64,000 nucleotides of DNA from Chamaea fasciata (GCA_029207755.1 JARCOQ010000006.1:28044522-28108521), one strand, 5' to 3'; shown: positions 1 through 12,912, counted from the first letter of the stretch. The notes: generated by a model not told the origin, from the letters alone. Made by a program: numbers and translations.

Positions 1-1150
1 CACAGTTTCAGGGAAATAACCCAAAACATACAAACCAAAAAAGGACACACAAACTCCCCCCCACCCCCTTCCTCCTCAAACACATCTATTCCAAGAAGAG
101 CATAATGTTAAATATCTACCCTTTAACTATGCCAGTGTGGTTTTGTGGTTTAATATACCATAGTATGTGAAAGGTGAAATAGAGCTATAGCAAATATTTG
201 TGTGCATGCCCACAAAAAGTTAAATATACCTATATATAACTGCCTCACAAAATCATTCCAAAGCCCATCATCAAAAAATACTGGAGGATGAGCTCACTCA
301 CAAGTGAACTTTCAAATATACATGTGTGTCAGTGTGCCTTCTCCCCCTCCCCCTTTGGACGATGGAAGTCCAAAAAGCTCATGTACACACAACATCTGGG
401 CAATGCCCACACTTAATATGAAGTAGCACAGACATCTGTGACTAATATCCAGATCATTCCATTTGTTGGACTCAAGACAACAAAAACAGTGGATGAAGTT
501 TAAAGAATTTTTTGAGGATTTGTGGGTGGCCAGTCAGTATGACTAAGAGACAGGCACTTTCTAACTACTTCAAACAGACTTCAGTCTGACTGGTCAGAAT
601 CCCATGCAGTCAGTATGGAAAAAGTGGAAACCAGTAAAAAACCTCTCATCCCACTGGATTTTAAGCACGTCCCTGCATAGCTTATTCTTGATAACCCTTC
701 CCCTCAAAGTCATACAGCCAAAATAGTGGAGTCAGGAACTACTTTGGTGCATTGTTGTCACAAGATTGTTAGCAAATTGAAGGAAATTCAGAGAAAAAAA
801 GTCAAGAGTTACAAAGGAGACTGGAAATGTCAAGAGAAAGATTGAGATAAGTATGTTTTTTGCCAGCTGAGAAATATATTAGTAATGTGGAGTTCCAAAA
901 ATATGATCTATAAAAACTAAAAACGCATAACATGATGGGACAATTAAAAATTTATTTAATTATAATGCAGCTTTAATAAAAGGGTACTTAAGGAAAAACA
1001 ATAAATCTTTATTTCCATCAAACTGTAGGGTAAAAAAACCTGTTCCAATCTTATGCAAAGTGATTTGTAAAACTGTGTTGCATGTGTGAATCTGTTCTTT
1101 CTGCTGACTGCAAAAACTCCAGAGATGTAGTAAAGTCAAACAGCAAAATG
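1..1150. other. Unassigned AT-rich sequence
   Basis: No gene, repeat family or RNA was recognised. The stretch has a short C-rich patch near 57-70 and a small inverted repeat with 7-bp arms around 353-373 (arms TTTGGAC and GTCCAAA). All six frames are broken by frequent stops. It runs up to the CR1 tail that follows. Confidence 0.6.
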
Positions 1151-1355
1151 AGGGAAGGTGTTACCCGTAAGGGTGGTGAGGCAATGGAACTGTTTGTCCA
1201 GATGTGTTGTGGATGCCCCATCCCTGGCAGAGTTCAAAGCTGGGTTGGATGGGGCATTGAATAACCTGGTCTAGTGGAATGTGTCCCTACTCATGGCAAG
1301 AACTTTGGAACTAGATTTTCTTTAAGCTCCCTTCCAACCCAAACCATTCCATGAC
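1150..1355 (+). mobile_element. CR1 LINE 3'-end fragment
   Basis: This is the 3' untranslated end of an avian CR1 retrotransposon in sense orientation. Diagnostic words are GGGTGGTGAGGCAATGGAAC near 1171, GTGGATGCCCCATCCCTGG near 1209, GGTTGGATGGGGC near 1243 and CTTCCAACCCAAACCATTCC near 1331. Only the last 200 or so bases of the element remain, as expected from 5' truncation at target-primed reverse transcription. The terminal octamer repeat has decayed to a single CATTCCATGA. The 60-residue open frame across it is not a gene. Confidence 0.93.
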
Positions 1356-3054
1356 TAATCAGGTATCATTAATTTATTAAGGAAGATGAGGATCTCAAGA
1401 AAGACAGAACCCAGGAATACAAAGAACGAAAGCTAAAATAAATAATAAAAAACAACAAAACACTGAAAAATCATGCTTAACCTGGTCCTGCTCACCTGTA
1501 TAATGTGTCTCACTCAACAGTGTTGTAATGATGCAGTTGGCATTTGAAATTGTCTTGAGATCAACGGTAAGTTGAAACTGATTCTCTATGTGTACTGTGC
1601 TGCTCTGCCACTACATCCCACAGGAAAACCAGTGTGAATATATTTCGGTTATCTGAAATTTACATGAGGACATGACTATGCAGGTATGTGCAACCCAGAC
1701 TACTCTCAGTTCAGATATCACACATACTATTATCAGTTTACAGGTCTTTTCTGTGTTTAAAAGTGCAGGAAGACCACAGCACATAAAACTGGTAGGTTCT
1801 TATGTTTGTGCATCCGCCAGCTGTCATCCAATAATTCTTTGATCTATTGAAGAGTGAGAGTTCTTCAGTCCCTGTAGAGTGGATTAATCTATGTACAAGA
1901 GTAGTATCTCCTATTTGGACGTCAAAATTGGATGCCACCTGCCTCTTTTAATGTTTATTTACAGCCAAGACTAGACTATGAGGGGTACCTGCTCTAAAAG
2001 CAAATATTAGACTTTGGATTATACTGAATCTGGAGTTTGTAACTTTAACTGCAGATCAATTTCCACAGACTCTAAGAACATTCAGATTCAGTAAGCTCCT
2101 GAAATGAAACAGAACCAAAATAGACTTGAGAGAGCTGCTAAAAGGACAGGGTCAAAACCAGGATATAATTTACTGCCAAATCAAAAGCATTGATTTCAAC
2201 AAGAACGAGAATATAGCCGTAAAAATATTCCCACAATCCACCCACATTAAGAAGATTTTGCTGTGAGACACACTGCAGGTTGAGGTTTGGGCAGACATGA
2301 CCAATTTAGGCAAAGTAAGGAAAGATGAAGACGGCTTCTGCTGACTCTGAAAAAGAAATATTGACTAACAGCCAAAACTTCCCTGTTATGCAAGAAGCTG
2401 TACCATAGAGCTCAAAGTGGACATGACTACCCACCTCCCCAATCTGTCAGCTGATAGCTATTTATCTTTTGATAGAATAGATTTTATTATAAGTAAGTGG
2501 TCTTATGCTAAGTTAATACCTTTCATTTATTTTTCTGCATTATGCTCTGAAAAGTATCACAGCAGATTCCACACAGTATAAGTGGCAAAAGACCAGCTAG
2601 ATAGTAGGATTTGTACAGAATCACATCTTCCTTCTGTGCTTAAAGAAGTTCTCTGCCTGAACTTAAGCAATAGTCATAAAGTGTTCTTATCTGTCCTTAA
2701 TCTGCTTTCCTGTTTCTCCTTCTACAGCTCTTTGCTGCTCTCCTACTTTCTCAAAACTGACCAGCTGCATGGCAAGTATTTCCTATCATATGGTACATCC
2801 TACCCAACCTTTTGTCTTCATCAGCAGGCAGATCACTTTCTTGGCACTATCTCTTTGTTTCATCTACTCAAACTTGAAACAACAATATCCTTTTTGCACA
2901 GAGTTCAAACCAATTTTATGAAGTGGGGTTGTGGATTAATTCTTATAATACATGAAAGGTGCGTCATAGAATCTTTCTAATTAGTATTTTCTCTGCTTGT
3001 TTTAATTGCAACATTTCAGCAGCAAGATATCCTCCACAAGCACGGAACAACAAG
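1356..3054. other. Unassigned AT-rich sequence
   Basis: No recognisable gene or repeat. A 132-codon open frame at 2582-2980 has no methionine at its start, no recognisable domain and ordinary composition for chance frames, so I do not call it. The stretch ends where CR1 reverse-transcriptase sequence begins. Confidence 0.55.
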
Positions 3055-3520
3055 ACAGTCTCATGTCTATGCCTGGTAAGATTATGGATCAGATCCTCCT
3101 GGAAACTGTTGTAAAGCACATGGAAAATAAAGATGTGATGGGAGACAACAAACACGACTACTCTAAAGGCAAATTGTGCCTGAAAAATTTGGTGGCCTTC
3201 TATGATGGATACAGAGGTAGTGGAAGGGGGAAGAGTGACTGACATCTACCTGTACTTCTGCAAAGCATTTTACACTGTCCCACATGTCATTCTTGTCTCT
3301 AAACTGAAAAGTTACGGATTTGATGGACAGACCATGCTGTGAATAAAAAACTGTCTGGATGGTTGCACTTGGCAGCACGCTGTCCAAGTGGAGAGCAGTG
3401 ATAACTATTGTTCCTCAGGGGTAGGTGTTGCAACTGGCACAATTTAATGTCTTTATTAGAGACATGGACAGTGGAATTGAGTGCACCCTCAGCAAGCCTG
3501 AGCATGGCACCAAACTGTAT
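3055..3520 (+). mobile_element. CR1 LINE ORF2 fragment (reverse transcriptase), inactive
   Basis: Sense-strand piece of CR1 ORF2 covering the middle of the reverse-transcriptase domain. The first readable part (about 3063-3240) encodes a KIMDQILLETVVKHMENKDV block and then [15 protein letters not shown], both typical of CR1. A stop at 3240 ends that frame, after which family similarity continues in the DNA (TTTTACACTGTCCCACATG near 3269; GTTCCTCAGGGG near 3410, the codons for the VPQG motif). Near 3497-3508 the codons at the catalytic F-A-D-D box read CCT GAG CAT GGC (P-E-H-G), so the metal-binding aspartates are gone. The copy is truncated at both ends and cannot encode an active enzyme. Confidence 0.92.
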
Positions 3521-3589
3521 CAACAGTATTACTTCATGTTGCCACAACTTCTTGTATTCCTAAAGTAGAAAACAAAACCCCCACAACCC

Positions 3590-3934
3590 TGTGGATAATG
3601 CACCAATACACCAATGTTTTGGCAGTGGCTGAACAGTGCTTACACAGCACTGAGATTTTCTTTCCCCTGACTCTGCCTCCCTCAGCAAGCAGAGCTAGGC
3701 TTACCAAAAGCTGGGAGGAGACAGCTGACTCATACTGGCCAAAGGGATATTCCACACCATATGACATAATGCTCAAAAGTTAAATCTCAGGGAAAGAAGG
3801 AGGAAGGGGGGACATGGTTATGTATGTGTCTTCCAAAGTAGGTGTTATGTTTTCTGAAGCCCAGCTTTACAGGAAGTGGCTAAACCTCTGCTTGCTGATG
3901 GGAAATAATGAATAAATTTGTTATTTTTCTTTAG
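3590..3934 (+). mobile_element. Degenerate ERVL-like solo LTR, partial
   Basis: Old, diverged LTR fragment of a common avian ERVL-type family, the same family as the copy at 50.5-51.0 kb. Shared landmarks are GCTGAACAGTGCTTACACAG near 3629, AAAGCTGGGAGGAGACAGCTGA near 3707, CCAAAGGGATATTCCACACC near 3740, CATATGACATAATGCTC, and GGGAAATAATGAATAAATTTG near 3900, which aligns to the region before the polyadenylation site. The TATA box expected after ATGCTC has degraded to AAAAGTTAAAT. Terminal TG and CA ends and a target-site duplication could not be placed. No gag, pol or env sequence accompanies it. The edges are approximate; weak similarity may start as early as 3540. Confidence 0.8.
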
Positions 3935-6900
3935 TGCGTTGTCCTGGAAGACTGCCTGCTGCCATCCTAAACAAGGAGGACTCGCAGCACTATTTATGTT
4001 GCACAGGTTTTAATGTCTTGTTTTTTCCTTTGTTAAAAGTAGCCAAGGTTGCTAAAACTGGATTGGGGATTGCTAAGTAGTGTGATGCCACTACTATCTT
4101 GAAATTAAACCACATATCTACTGCATTGTCTGCATCAAATATTTTGGCATTTTGCCGTCAGATTGAGTGATCTTTCATACATAGAGAGACATGTGCTTCT
4201 GAACTGCTTGGGAAGATTTCATGTTTCTCTGCAGTTCTGAGGTAAGCCCTGTGCAGACTTTCACCACAGAATATTTTGTTACCCTGAATTTTTGCTGCTG
4301 GTCACCTCAGCAGTGTGGCACAGCAGCTGTCAACCTATCTGTTTATCCCATGGGCTCTGAAAAAAGGACTCTAAAGCATGAAAAAGAAGTCCATCCAAAG
4401 CAAATGATCTATATCATCAGTCTTTTCTCCACTGGTAGATAAATTGCCCAAAATACTGATAAAACAGTTGTGAAATTCCCCAGCAGGGTTTTAGTTCAGA
4501 GGGCTGATGTCAGAGTATAGTAAGCTGTCAAATACATCTTCTCAAGCAGTGTATTTACAGTCACTAAATTCAAATTGTTTCTTTACCCCATTGAAAATGG
4601 TGTGAGGACTTTCATGGAAAAAATTACTAATGGGATGGTGAGAGAGGAACCTTGGAATTTTCAGAGTGACTGCAGAGGCTGTAGGCTGCAGTCGTCCTCT
4701 TATGATGTATCCCAAAGTGTAGCAACACCAGAGACCTAGTGCTGGTATTTGTCCTTGCAAGAAGGACATGCCATGTCACATGGAGGACACGTCATGAGGA
4801 CACAATTGTAAAAACTTAGCAAAAAGACATAACTGTGTAGACAATGTCCAGTAAAAAGTCTTTAGCTCATTGCTAATTAAATCACCCCCACTGATCTGTT
4901 GCATTTGTCCTGTCCTGCCCTATTGGATGGTTTTTAGCACAGCAGAGGCATATGGTAGGAATGAATACCTTTCAGCACACCAGGAGTAGAAGACAGAGAT
5001 ACTCAAAACTAAGGGCAGGGGGAAGTAGGCCCTCAATCAGTAGTTCTTATAAGCTTTGGGAAACATAAAACCACTCTGGTATAATTTGTTTCATGCTTTT
5101 TTAGGGGAATTTAGAAGAAGAGAAATTAAAAATACAAGATGCAAAATATCTTTAAAAAAGACTTCCTTGGATTTTCAAGCTGGCCTCCAAGTTCCATCCA
5201 AACAGAAAAGTGCTAATAGGGTAAGAAATGCATTCCTTATTTCAGTATACATCATATGCTAATGATTAAGTGTCTCAGTTCAGGCACAGCTTCTCTCTCA
5301 AGATGGGTGCAGGTACATTCAGACATGTCAGATGTTCCACAGAATGATGAAGGCCCCGCATAAAAAAACACAGAAAAATTATGCACAGAGCATTGTTTAA
5401 AATGCTCTGCTGTCTCTTGCATTTCCTGAAGCTTATTTTACCAATCACCTGGAGCATAAATCTGTCTTCAGCATCTGTTCCTCTCTTCCAAAGCAGATCC
5501 CCACTGCCCATGACTGCTGCTTATGTATACAATTCTTTATCAAACCTAATTGGAAATAGCATTGAAATCAACACTTACCATCTCCTTATGCTGCTTAACC
5601 CATCTCCATCCAGAACATTTCTGAACATTGCACATGAGGATGCAATCCTTTGAGAAGCAAAGGACTCTCTCTAGTGCTGAACCAAATAAACCCTCCTCAT
5701 CACTGGGACTGCAGGGTTATCTCAATATCCCATGAAAACAAGCTTAGAATTTCAGGATTTCAAAGCTGCCACTTATGAACAGAGACAGAAGCATCCTGCT
5801 GTATGAGTCTTATGGAGTGGACACGAAAAACCAAAGTTTGGTCCCTTATAATCCCACACATGTATCACAGGCACCTACTAGTACAGGCTTGGGGGTTATG
5901 GTAAGAGTTATAGATATACTTCAAAAGTAAAATATATTCAGTCCAGGCACAGATAATCTCCTCCCATTTTAGTTCTAGTTATTAGCATTAGTTATGGCCA
6001 TGTTGCAGAGAAAACAAAGTGTGTTTTTGCTGCTTTAGTTTAAAACAAACACAAAGAAACTAAGAGGATATATTTAATAAAAAAAATAATTTTAAGTTAA
6101 TACATGGAAAATGAATGATTCACAGGGTGCACTGCAGGTCACAGAAGAAACATTAAGCCTTTCATTTCCAGGCATCACTGATTTGCTTTCAACTGTGGTC
6201 CACGACTATATACCTAAATCTTTAAAATCTTTGGATTTCGATCAACTCAAGCATAAATATGATGTCGAAGCAGATGTTTCATGGCAGAAGTAGAATAAAG
6301 AATAAGGAATGTTTCTGCACACAAGATATTTGCATCTTCATAAATGAAGTAACACAAACCTTTTGATTCCTTAACTGGTTTAATGGTGTGACTGTGTAAA
6401 AACAATGTTTTGCTTCATTTGGAGATTCCTTGACTATAACACATATAGAAATTCAATGTTTCTAATTTTATAGTTTTAAACCGATGTGTTGGGGCTAAAT
6501 ATTATATAATCTGTAATAAATAACTTATATGCTGAAGAAAAGAGAGGAATCAGTAAAAATCAAATTTACTGTCATATGAATATGAAGTGTCTCAAAAGTG
6601 ATTCATAGAGGCCAACTGGCTTTACAAAGTCAACATTAGATGTATTCCTAAACCACAAGTGTGGATAAGTCTATGACAATATCCTCCAGCAATTTATAAT
6701 TTCCCTCAACTCATGCATTACATCAGCTCCAAGATATTTCTATATGAGTTTAAAGTTTAACTAATGACTTGAAAACTTAATTCACTTTCTCCAAATCACA
6801 TATTTTTCCTCAAATGTCAGATATTCTGAATTAGAATTTTTTTCCCTGTCAATGCAATATAGTAAAAGTAGAACTACTGTGGGTACAGCTTCCCACAGTA

Positions 6901-7914
6901 CCTTCAGCTCAGACCCCTTCATTTTTGATGCAAATGTGAACTTTCAGATTATATGTGTTGAGGTTAAACCTTCAGTAATGTCCCTGATCAACAGAATCAG
7001 CAGCCATGCAACTTATGAAAAAATAGAGATCCTGACAGGTACTACATCTATAACTGTTGTAAATATTTAATATTCTTCTGCCTGAAATAAGTAAAAGAAC
7101 AGAAAAAATATCCAATTATTTTCTTTACTTCTCTAATGATTAGATAATTCTTTAAGAAAGAAAACTATAAAATTCCTTTCTCTCTCTCCCCTTATCTCTG
7201 TGTGTATATATATATACATGTATGTGTTTATAATACCTGCAGGTTACATTTTTTTCTCTACTTATTCATATGCAGAACCATATTACTCATTTAAATATGA
7301 ATAAGCACTTAGTCAAATTATTCTTTCACATAACAGTTTCGACACATTTACTTAGCTAGCTTGCTCTTCACTTGATATATAATAGATACCCAATGCAACA
7401 GCTCCAGTGGGAATCGTGTTTTCTTCTAGTTGAAGACTCAAATAGGTAAATTTTAAAATTTAAAAATTCATGAAGGAACTCATGAAAAAATTAAGTTCCT
7501 GAAAACTGCAAAGTATCTTACATTTTCACTTACCTGACTGGCCCATATTTCTACCCTGTTCTCAGAAGGCAGCTGTCCCCCTTTCCACAGGAGAGTTGCA
7601 TTATATTCATAGGAGTGTAAGTCCCATGATTGTTCCCTTGTCTTTTCATGATTATCTGAAGCCTCAGATTAAACGTGCACCAAAACACTCTCAACATATT
7701 TTTCAGGGACTGTCTCCCTAATCCAATGCCCTTGTAAAAGTTTGTAATCCCCCTTAGCATTTTGCATACTCTGTTCTTTTACCCTATCCAAATACCCTTC
7801 TTAAAAACCAAACTTTATTTTTTTTTGTTATGAAAATAATTAAATTTATCAAAACTGTGTATGCTCTTTAGCAAATAGCATAGAGTAACTAATAGATTTA
7901 TAAAACTTCCTTAA
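3935..7914. other. Unassigned AT-rich sequence
   Basis: No gene or clear interspersed repeat was recognised over about 4 kb. Small features are a perfect 9-bp hairpin at 6875-6900 and a short alternating TG/TA run near 7199-7230. Open frames of 60-90 codons are scattered on both strands without conserved motifs. Candidate promoters or exons were looked for and not found. Confidence 0.55.
6875..6900. repeat. Perfect 9-bp inverted repeat (hairpin)
   Basis: TACTGTGGG at 6875-6883 is followed after an 8-base spacer by its exact reverse complement CCCACAGTA at 6892-6900. It could form a hairpin in single-stranded DNA or RNA. No T-run follows and no function is implied. Confidence 0.7.
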
Positions 7915-8908
7915 GATCATGGAGTTCAATCATCATCCCTGCCAAATCCACCACAAAATCATGTCTACATGGCTTTTTAATATATTCTGGGATGATGACT
8001 CCACCACTTCCTTGGCCATCCTGTTTCAATGCTTGACAGGCAATTCTGAAGAATTTTTTCCCCATAATCAATCAAAACCTCCCCTAGTACAATATGAGAC
8101 CATTTCCTCTTGTTCTGTTGCTTTTTAACTGGGAGAAAAGACTGATCCACACCTTGCTACAACCTCCATCCAAATGATTGTAGAGAGAGATAAAATCAGC
8201 ACTGAGCCTCTTTTTCTCCAGTGTAAATTACTTCATCAGCCACTCCTCACACGACTTCTGCTCCATACTCTTCACCAGCTTTTCTGGACATGTTCCAGCA
8301 CCTCAGTGTATTTCTTGAAGTGAGGGGCCCAGAACTGAACACAGGATTGGAGGTGCAGCCTCACCAGTGCCAAGTACAGGGGGACAATCACTGCCCTGGT
8401 CCTGCTGGCCACACTATTGCTGACACAGGCCAGGATGCCATTGGCCTTCTTGGCCACCTGGGCACAGCTGGCTCATGTTCAGTTGCTGTTAACCAGCACT
8501 CCCAGGTTCTTCTCAGCTAAGCAACTTTCCAGCCACTCTTACCCCAGCCCGTAGTGCTGCCTGTGGTTGTTGTGACCAAACTGCAGGACCTGACACTTGG
8601 CCTTGTTGAACCTCATACAATAGCCTTGGCCCACTGATCGAGCCTGTCCAGATTCCTTTGCAGAGCATTCCTGTCCTCCAGCAGATCAACACTCTCACCC
8701 AGCTTGGTGTCATCTGCGGACTGACTGAGTGTCCACTTGACTGTCTCATCCAGAATCCTGTCAAAGGTATTAAAGAGAGCTGGGTTCAACATCAAGGCTT
8801 CTGGAACCCCACTGATGACCAGCCGCTAGCTGGAAACAGGAACATTCACCACCCTACTCTGGCCACAGATATCCAGTCAGTTTTCTACCCTGCAAACAAC
8901 AGTTCTTA
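7915..8908 (-). mobile_element. CR1 LINE, 3' UTR plus ORF2 C-terminal region, antisense
   Basis: Largest CR1 copy in the window, about 1 kb, inserted antisense. From right to left it runs from the reverse-transcriptase core into the C-terminal part of ORF2 and then the 3' UTR at 7915-8270. On the minus strand 8613-8795 encodes an RT segment in which the catalytic box is kept as S-A-D-D (codons at 8720-8709), followed by [11 protein letters not shown] and [11 protein letters not shown]. On the minus strand 8272-8457 encodes [20 protein letters not shown] and then the [10 protein letters not shown] block, hallmarks of the CR1 C-terminal region. Frameshifts separate these blocks, so the copy is dead. 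The 5' truncation point lies near 8908. Confidence 0.95.
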
Positions 8909-11900
8909 AAGAAGTATCTACAAGAGCACTTCTGCCCAACAGACTATGGAAGTATCTGTAGGAACCCCTTTTATAGCTTGTAATTTGAGTTCCCTTCTGG
9001 TAGGAAAGATTCATTTTGGTATACTTACAGGGTTTTTTTTCCAATTTCCAACTTCTAAATTTTTTTAAAAAATAAATTGTATAGAAATTTAGTTTTGTTC
9101 CTAGCATTTGAAGAAACAGATGGTTATACAGACAGAAAAAAAAAACCAAAGAAAGGACATGCCTTTAGTATCTGTAAAGTTGCCTCATTTTAAATAACAT
9201 TTTTCATGCCTTCTTCAGTGTGTGAACTGTTCAGGTTAAGAACACTTTTTGGACAAGAATTTTTGCCTGCTACCTAGTTAAACTTGCTATTAAACTTTTT
9301 AGACTAGATAAATAATGCATAGCAAAGCAAGATTATGGTTGGTGAATATTAATGGCAGGAATTAGAGCACAGAAACTAATCTATAGTCAGAGAACACTCA
9401 AGCACAGAGTACTAAGTGACATAAGTAGGCTAATTGGATGCTTCTTACAGGAGCTGCTTTTCTGCAAACATTAGATTCACCTGACAGAGATTTATTTGAT
9501 GACTCTTGGATAAGAAAGGAGGAAAATGCTTCTTTTCTGTGTCATAACATCTTCTTTTTTGTGTCTTGACATCAAGGAAAAAAAAATCAACCAAACAAAA
9601 AAAGAAGAGACAGTATCTTAATGATATATCATTTTATTCCTCATTTATTTCAAGAATCAAAATAGTTCTTCTTACTCTTCTCCCAATCCTTCTCCCACCC
9701 TTTACAAAGACTCAGATTGTTAGAATGAGATAGCATTTACGAAAATAACTATTTAGCAGTACAGTATCTTGATCAATGTTTGCACATGGTCTAGATGACC
9801 TAGTTCAAAATAATAGTTGCCATTCTACTCACAAAGTCTGCAATCAACTTATGACTTGTGTATTTTTTTGGTTTTATGACTTTGTTTTTAAATTGATAGC
9901 CATATGCCTTCCTCAGCCCAATGAATAGAAGGGAAAAGCTGGTTCAGTTATTTTGTTACGTTGTTCTTCCAAAAAGCTTTCTTTTTACTGTGTATCTCAA
10001 TTTCTCTCTGATTCACTCCTGAAAAAGTACCATATTGTAGTTTTTAAAATATATATACTGAAGTAAGAATATTCAACACAACAATATTTTCTGGTGGTCT
10101 GCAACAAGCATTTATAAGGCCAACTATTAGCATGAGAATTCTCCCTGTCATTCAGAGGTGCATATATCAGACTCAGCAAATTAGCAGCCTTTTTAGCTAC
10201 CAGCTACTAGTCAGGTTGGTATGAGCAGATATAGGAGAGATATTAAGAAGATGCTATCAATATACTCTGTGATGACTGTTTGTCCTCAAGGCTCTGCATG
10301 ACAGTATCAGTAATATCTCTATTCCTGTAAATATTTTTCCCTCTCTTCACCATCTCTCAATAGAAAAAAAAGTCGAGGAAAAAAAAAATCACTCCACCAT
10401 GCTCCAAGCCTTGCCTCTGTGGCAATGTTATCACAGTCAGCATGGACTTATTTCAGAAACCCAGAAAGAAGGAACACTTTAAGAGCTCAAATCTATTTCT
10501 CTTATGAAAAAGTGCTTGAGGTGCTTAGGAACATAAAATTAGCAACGGTGTATTAAAATTTCTGCTAATAATTTTCCTCATACCTTCTAACAACATAACT
10601 GAAGCAGCTCTTTCCTGGACTGTGGGTTTCAACTAAAAACAAAAAGCCAAAACCCAAAAAACTCCTACACATTAAAAAACAAAAATTCAAACAAAACCCC
10701 AAACCAGAAAAAAAAACCTGTCCCAAAAATCCCTCTCTCTTCTCCCTTCCAAACTACACTTCATAGTGCCTTCTGGTTTTGAATAGTTATTACATAGCAT
10801 TAAAAATGCAATAAAAGGGATTGCAGAAGGTTATTTCGTCACTAAGTCACTTTTGGCCAGGTTACTTTTACCCCACTGTAAGACTTGTATAGTAGGGACA
10901 GGATAGCTGTTCATTCTGCAGGAAACAGAAGTAGTAACCTAGGTTCTTTCTTTGCCAGGCAATGAAGGACTTCTCCTACCCACTCACCCCACACAATATG
11001 TTTGTGTTTTGCATCCCTCCTAGGTTTCTAAGATATGGAATTTATATTCTCACCATACAATCAGATTGTACTTTGGTCATTGCAAGTTACTTTTCTTTGT
11101 ACTTTTCTAACTACAAAACCATGAATTATATGTAATAACTATTTGTGGGTACAAGTTTTAGACAATTTCTTCCCCTCTTCCATTTTCTTTTTCTTTCTGT
11201 TCCTTACTCTGAAAGCTCACCCCAGGTCCAAGTCATTCACCTGCATGTTTTATGCTTTGTTTCAGAGAGGGACAGTGGGAAACAGAAAAAAGATGAAGCA
11301 AGCTGTGTAGAAAATTTTTACATATTAAATATGGTTGACATTCAAGTGTGAGAAGAAAAGGGAAGATTATTGTTCATTGTCAAGTTTCAAAGGATGCAGA
11401 CTTTATTTCACTGCGCAGTTCTGAGATACCATTCTCAAAGCACTTTTGTTCCCAACCTAAAGGAACTATTCAGTTCATATGTGTTAAGCACTGGAGAACA
11501 AGCAAGATTTGTGGGGGAAAACCCAGATCCAAAGGCTGTAGTAAAAATAAAATTATTCCAGCAATAGCCCAAGCATGATTAAAAATTAAAGCCCACTAAG
11601 GTTAGCAGGCAGTCCTATTAATGTTGAATAAATCCAAACTCTATATAAATCAAGAAAGAAAAGAGCTGCTTTTTCAGGACAGCTTTGTTAGTATCAGTGG
11701 AGAACACTGTTCATATTGCTGCATTGCACAGTATCTCCCTGAAACCAAATAGTTGAAAGTTAATAAGTTCCTGCTTAAGAGCCTTACAGGTAAGAGCTGG
11801 ACCCTGCAATAGTAGAATCAAGATGTCTAAAATTCATATGCTCCCAAAACATGCTAAAAATTCATGTGCCACAGAGATGTCCTAAAAAATCCTGATTGTT

Positions 11901-12599
11901 GAGAAACAGTTTCTAGTTCCTTATCAATGCTTTATTCCCTGTGTAAAGTTTCAAGTGATGAAGAAAATTGTTTACCACATATCTATAGTACAACAAAATT
12001 TTAGTATATGATTAACTACTGTTTTCTGGACTTAGCATAACTGACTCCCCAAAACCACTGGCAGCAAAACTAATCTGCCTGGAAGGCTACTTGACACTTG
12101 TCCACGTGCCCCTGCACACAGTGAATCACAGCATAGGTCAGACCAGAGGTCCTAGGTCTGAAGGGTGAAACTAGAGCTGCCAAGCTCTTTGGTGGCACCA
12201 ATTTTTGCGGTACATTGTTATAACTGAGACATCCTCTCCTCCTACAACTTGAATATCTTCAGATATCTCCATATTAAAATTATATCCCAGGGTTTGGGCA
12301 TACCTTCACACCTGTTACTGATGATGATCATCAACACCTATGCTGTTGGTTCATCAACCACCCCTTTGTTAAAGCATAGGGTGATGTTGTTACCTCATGC
12401 CAAACTCCTATCCAGCTTGTTTTAATTTTATATTTCACTGTGTCTTTATTTAAACATGAGTTAATGACTCCATTTATGTTTCTGCAGCTGAAGCACATTT
12501 TTTCTGAATTATTTTTTCTCTCCTTTTCTCAGTATTAGGTGGTGTTAAAATTGAGACATTCAAGATAGCTGCTGCTGGATGAGCAATGAAAGGACAAAA
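8909..12599. other. Unassigned AT-rich sequence with A/C-rich tract
   Basis: No gene or confident interspersed repeat. It contains short A-runs with interruptions at 9135-9145, 9578-9605 and 10363-10390, and a longer A-rich, C-interrupted tract at 10634-10729. The segment 12050-12420 is a little less AT-rich and might be an old repeat, but I could not place it in a family. Confidence 0.55.
10634..10729 (+). repeat. A-rich low-complexity tract interrupted by C
   Basis: About 95 bases composed almost only of A-runs broken by C, CC or CCC. Similar tracts occur at 25913-25940, 30107-30160, 33474-33539 and 54108-54209, with T/G versions near 45411-45470 and 62612-62690. They have no fixed unit length, so this is low complexity rather than a clean tandem repeat. 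Confidence 0.7.
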
Positions 12600-12711
12600 A
12601 TCATAGAATAGTTTGGGTTGGAAAGGACATACAAAAGCCATCTAGTCCAACCCCCTGCAAAGAGCATGGACTTCTTCAAATACACCAGGTTGCCAGAACC
12701 AATTGGCAGAT
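12600..12711 (-). mobile_element. CR1 LINE 3'-terminal fragment, antisense
   Basis: The segment starts with ATCATAGAATAGTTTGGGTTGG and continues with CATCTAGTCCAACCCCCTGC and CACCAGGTTGCCAGA, which is the reverse complement of an avian CR1 3' end. Only the last 110 or so bases are kept, so the copy is very short and 5'-truncated. It has no coding capacity. Confidence 0.9.
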
Positions 12712-12844
12712 GTGGGCTTTCACTGAGTACAGTGGGTGTGCCGAGTTTCTGGTCAAAAAAAGAAGTTAATTCTGATCACTGGATTCCCCAAAGATGGAGC
12801 AGCTGTAAGAAGTGCAGGAAAAGCAGCTGGCTTTCCTATTTTTA

Positions 12845-12863
12845 TTTTTTTTTTTTTTTTTTT
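12845..12863 (+). repeat. Poly-T run (19 T)
   Basis: Homopolymer of 19 T following TTTA. The sequence to its right (GAGACCGGGAC) does not look like a polyadenylated retrocopy read backwards; no AATAAA signal is present in the expected place. Confidence 0.8.
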
Positions 12864-12912
12864 GAGACCGGGACAATCATTTAAACATTACTTGTGACAT
12901 TTCTGATGTCTG

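Noticed and set aside
2582..2980. 132-codon plus-strand frame
   Set aside because: Starts without ATG, no motif, composition typical of chance frames.
12841..12875. Poly-T followed by GAGAC, reminiscent of an inverted Alu
   Set aside because: The following sequence is not Alu and the repeat content is avian.
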